From the NCBI RefSeq assembly GCF_004136015.1, contig NZ_CP024866.1:2740436-2804435 (forward strand): a stretch of DNA of 64,000 nucleotides. The letters are read 5' to 3'. Numbering within the stretch: the first letter of the stretch is position 1; every line of letters starts with the position of its first letter. Of this stretch, positions 61,726 to 64,000 are shown in pieces. The notes below the pieces were generated by a model. It had not been told where the DNA came from, made no database searches, and saw only the letters and a list, made by a program, of their open reading frames with translations. A program made the translations under genes and the position numbers. The stretch is from Pseudomonas sp. ACM7 (GTDB taxonomy: Bacteria; Pseudomonadota; Gammaproteobacteria; Pseudomonadales; Pseudomonadaceae).

Positions 61726-63963
61726 ATGTTCAACTCAGCTAATGAAACCCACTTCAGCCTAATGGTTGAAGACTACGTCGGCGACCTGCAAGTGCTGTCG
61801 TTCACCGGCACCGAAGGCATCAGCCAGCCGTATCGCTTCGACCTGGAACTGGTCAGTGAAAACCCCGATCTGGACCTGGAAAAACTCCTGCACAAGCAGG
61901 CATTCCTCGCGTTCGATCCGCAAGGCTCTGGCATCCACGGTCAGATCTACCGCGTCGCCCAAGGCGATGCCGGCAAACGCCTGACCCGCTACAAAATCTC
62001 CCTGGTGCCGCAATTGCAGTACCTGCACCACCGCACCAACCAGCGCATCTATCAGCAGATGTCCGCGCCGAAAATCATTGCGCTGATCCTCGATGAACAC
62101 GGCATCAAGGGCAACGCCTACAACTTCCAGCTCAGCCAGCCCTGCCCGGATCGCGACTACTGCGTGCAGTACGACGAAACCGACCTGCATTTCGTCCAAC
62201 GCCTGTGCGAAGAGGAAGGCATTCACTACCACTTCCAGCACAGTTCCAAAGGTCATCTTTTGGTATTCGGCGATGATCAGACAGTGTTTCCAAAACTCGG
62301 GCAGCCCACCGCCTACGTCCAAGGCAGCGGCATGGTCGCCGACGAACCGGTGATCAAAGGCTTCAAACTGCGCCTGGAAACCCGCACCGGCCGCATCACC
62401 CGCCGCGACTACGACTTCGAAAAACCACGCCTGCAACTCGAGGCCGGCTATAAACCCGACGGCAAACCCGACGGCGAAAGCACCGAGCCAGACCTCGAAG
62501 ACTACGACTACCCCGGCCGCTTCCTCGACCGCGCGCGCGGCAAATTCCTCAGCCAACGCGCCCTCGAACGGCACCGCGCCGACTACCAGCAAGCCGAAGG
62601 CCATGGCGACCAGACCACCCTCGTCAGCGGCCACTTCGTGGAAATGTCCGACCACCCGCGCACCGAGTGGAACGACCTCTGGCTGCTCACCGAAGTCGTC
62701 CACGAAGGCAAACAGCCGCAAGTGCTCGAAGAGTCCGTGACCAGCGACACCACCGACAATAAAGACGACTTCCACCAGGGCTATCGCAACCGCTTCCTCG
62801 CCACCCCGTGGAACGTGTTCTACCGCCCCGCGCTGGAGCATCCGAAACCCCGCGTCCTCGGCAGCCAGACCGCCATGGTCACCGGGCCTAAAGGCGAAGA
62901 GATTCACTGCGATCAGTACGGCCGCATCAAAGTGCAATTCCACTGGGATCGCGAAGGTTTGGCTGATGACAAAACCAGCTGTTGGATGCGCGTCTCTTCG
63001 AGTTGGGCCGGCGATCGTTATGGCGCCATCGCCATCCCGCGCATCGGCATGGAAGTGCTCGTCACCTTCCTCGAAGGCGACCCCGATCAGCCGCTGGTGA
63101 CCGGGTGCCTGTACCACAAGGAAAACCTCGTTCCCTACGACCTGCCGGCAAACAAGACTCGCACTGTCTTCAAAACCCTTAGCTCACCGGGGGGCGGTGG
63201 GTACAACGAACTGCGGATTGAGGACAAGAAAGGGGCGGAGCAGATTTACATCCATGCCCAGCGGGATTGGGATGAAAACATTGAGCATGATCAGAAGATT
63301 CGCGTGGGCAATGAGCGGCATGACACGGTGGAGAAGAACTCTTACACCGAGCTGAAGGCGGAAGAGCATCGGACCACGATTGCGGATCGCAAGACTGAAG
63401 CGCGGATGGACGATCACCTGACGATTGGGCAGAACCAGCATGTGAAGCTTGGGACTGCGCAGCTGACTAGCGTTGGGAAAGAGATTCATCTGAAGGCTGG
63501 GGACAAGATTGTGATTGAGGCTGGGATGGAGCTCACCGTTAAGGCGGGTGGGAGCTTTATCAAACTCGACGCCGGCGGGATTACAGTGGTTGGTCCGGTG
63601 GTGAAGATTAATGCCGGTGGGGCGGCGGGAAGTGGGGCCGGGATTGGTATTGTGGCACCAGGCTTGCCATTGATTGCGGATCAGGCTCGGGCGGGGAATA
63701 CGCTTAAATCCGGTGCGGCAAACAGTGAAAAATTCGATGAGCAAATTCGCTTTGTGACGGGGACCGGTAAACCAATCAAGTCTGTAAAAGCCGCGATTAT
63801 TGTGCCGTCCTCGGTAGCACCAAAAATTTCCAGAAGTAATGCAGACGGTCTCCATCCGCGCATCGAAACGGAAATTGCCGAGACGGCAGAAGTCCACCTG
63901 ATGTGGGACGAACTGATTGTGCCGCCAGGTTCTGATGATTACGAAGCGAGTAGAAATAAATGA
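61726..63963 (+). CDS. vgrG: Type VI secretion system spike protein VgrG with transthyretin-like tail
   Basis: 745-residue trimeric spike protein. gp27-like part (about 1-390), gp5-like OB fold with DQYGRIKVQFHWDREG and DDKTSCWMRVSSSWAG (about 400-450), then the beta-helical needle. The last about 90 residues (EQIRFVTGTGKPIKSVKAAI onward) form an extra beta-type module similar to the PAAR protein tail; such tails serve as effector docking sites. ATG 61726 follows an AGGGA. Its stop overlaps the next start (ATGA). Unlike the vgrG at 37289 it has no frame break. Confidence 0.95.
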   Translation: MFNSANETHFSLMVEDYVGDLQVLSFTGTEGISQPYRFDLELVSENPDLDLEKLLHKQAFLAFDPQGSGIHGQIYRVAQGDAGKRLTRYKISLVPQLQYLHHRTNQRIYQQMSAPKIIALILDEHGIKGNAYNFQLSQPCPDRDYCVQYDETDLHFVQRLCEEEGIHYHFQHSSKGHLLVFGDDQTVFPKLGQPTAYVQGSGMVADEPVIKGFKLRLETRTGRITRRDYDFEKPRLQLEAGYKPDGKPDGESTEPDLEDYDYPGRFLDRARGKFLSQRALERHRADYQQAEGHGDQTTLVSGHFVEMSDHPRTEWNDLWLLTEVVHEGKQPQVLEESVTSDTTDNKDDFHQGYRNRFLATPWNVFYRPALEHPKPRVLGSQTAMVTGPKGEEIHCDQYGRIKVQFHWDREGLADDKTSCWMRVSSSWAGDRYGAIAIPRIGMEVLVTFLEGDPDQPLVTGCLYHKENLVPYDLPANKTRTVFKTLSSPGGGGYNELRIEDKKGAEQIYIHAQRDWDENIEHDQKIRVGNERHDTVEKNSYTELKAEEHRTTIADRKTEARMDDHLTIGQNQHVKLGTAQLTSVGKEIHLKAGDKIVIEAGMELTVKAGGSFIKLDAGGITVVGPVVKINAGGAAGSGAGIGIVAPGLPLIADQARAGNTLKSGAANSEKFDEQIRFVTGTGKPIKSVKAAIIVPSSVAPKISRSNADGLHPRIETEIAETAEVHLMWDELIVPPGSDDYEASRNK

Positions 63964-64000
63964 GCGCACCCGTAGCCACTTTTAAAACCAACACTCAGAG
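63960..64000 (+). CDS. Gene cut by right edge, coupled to vgrG (effector candidate)
   Basis: An ATG at 63960 overlaps the vgrG stop by four bases and opens a frame MSAPVATFKTNTQ to the window end. A gene translated from within the vgrG stop is usually an effector, an adaptor or a further spike partner. Only 13 residues are visible, so nothing can be said on family. Confidence 0.5.
   Translation, partial: MSAPVATFKTNTQ

Overview
The window is a Pseudomonas chromosome segment, most like the P. fluorescens group. Three things point there: GC-rich codon use, gene order that I recognise from P. aeruginosa (aspA/LysR/purE/purK; pst-phoU/phoB-phoR; ubiA-ubiC; rubredoxin pair; hupB), and nine intergenic REP doublets of the fluorescens-type core GGGAGCGRGCTTGCTCGCGA. 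No rRNA, tRNA, CRISPR array, transposase or prophage gene was seen.

Region 1 (1-13.9 kb) is metabolic. It starts with a truncated acetylpolyamine amidohydrolase and an AraC-type regulator. An amino-acid catabolism block follows: asparaginase, AGCS sodium/amino-acid symporter and aspartate ammonia-lyase, with a divergent LysR regulator. Next come purE-purK behind a leader carrying a strong terminator-like hairpin, a GlsB/YeaQ membrane protein, a DUF3299 periplasmic protein, a hexose-6-phosphate mutarotase, an acyl-CoA thioesterase and an MFS transporter.

Region 2 (14-27.4 kb) is the phosphate regulon: pstS with its own Pho box, pstC-pstA-pstB-phoU behind a second, near-perfect Pho box, and phoB-phoR on the opposite strand. 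A response regulator, an M23 peptidase and a CorC-type membrane protein lie between them. A 272-bp fold-back element with 34-bp perfect terminal inverted repeats sits between the CorC-type gene and phoR.

Region 3 (27.4-31.5 kb) holds a COG4315-type periplasmic protein, ubiC-ubiA, a rubredoxin with its reductase, and hupB.

Region 4 (31.6-64 kb) is accessory and is mainly a type VI secretion system of the H2 (HSI-II) layout: tssA-B-C-E, a PAAR-led cargo cassette, tssF-G-H(clpV), a sigma-54 activator, a small lipoprotein, tagH/fha, tssJ-K-L-M, a PP2C phosphatase, a Ser/Thr kinase and vgrG. No hcp (tssD) is present. A second vgrG fused to a DUF2235 (Tle1-type) phospholipase lies on the opposite strand at the left flank. 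It is split by a frameshift at an A8 tract and is followed by two tandem DUF2931 lipoprotein genes, probably immunity genes. A relic of the effector's C-terminal coding sequence lies between those two genes, which shows how the tandem arose. The cassette between tssE and tssF (PAAR, DUF6402 protein, four small membrane proteins) looks like an inserted effector/immunity module with lower GC. A further gene begins at the last bases of the window, translationally coupled to the second vgrG.
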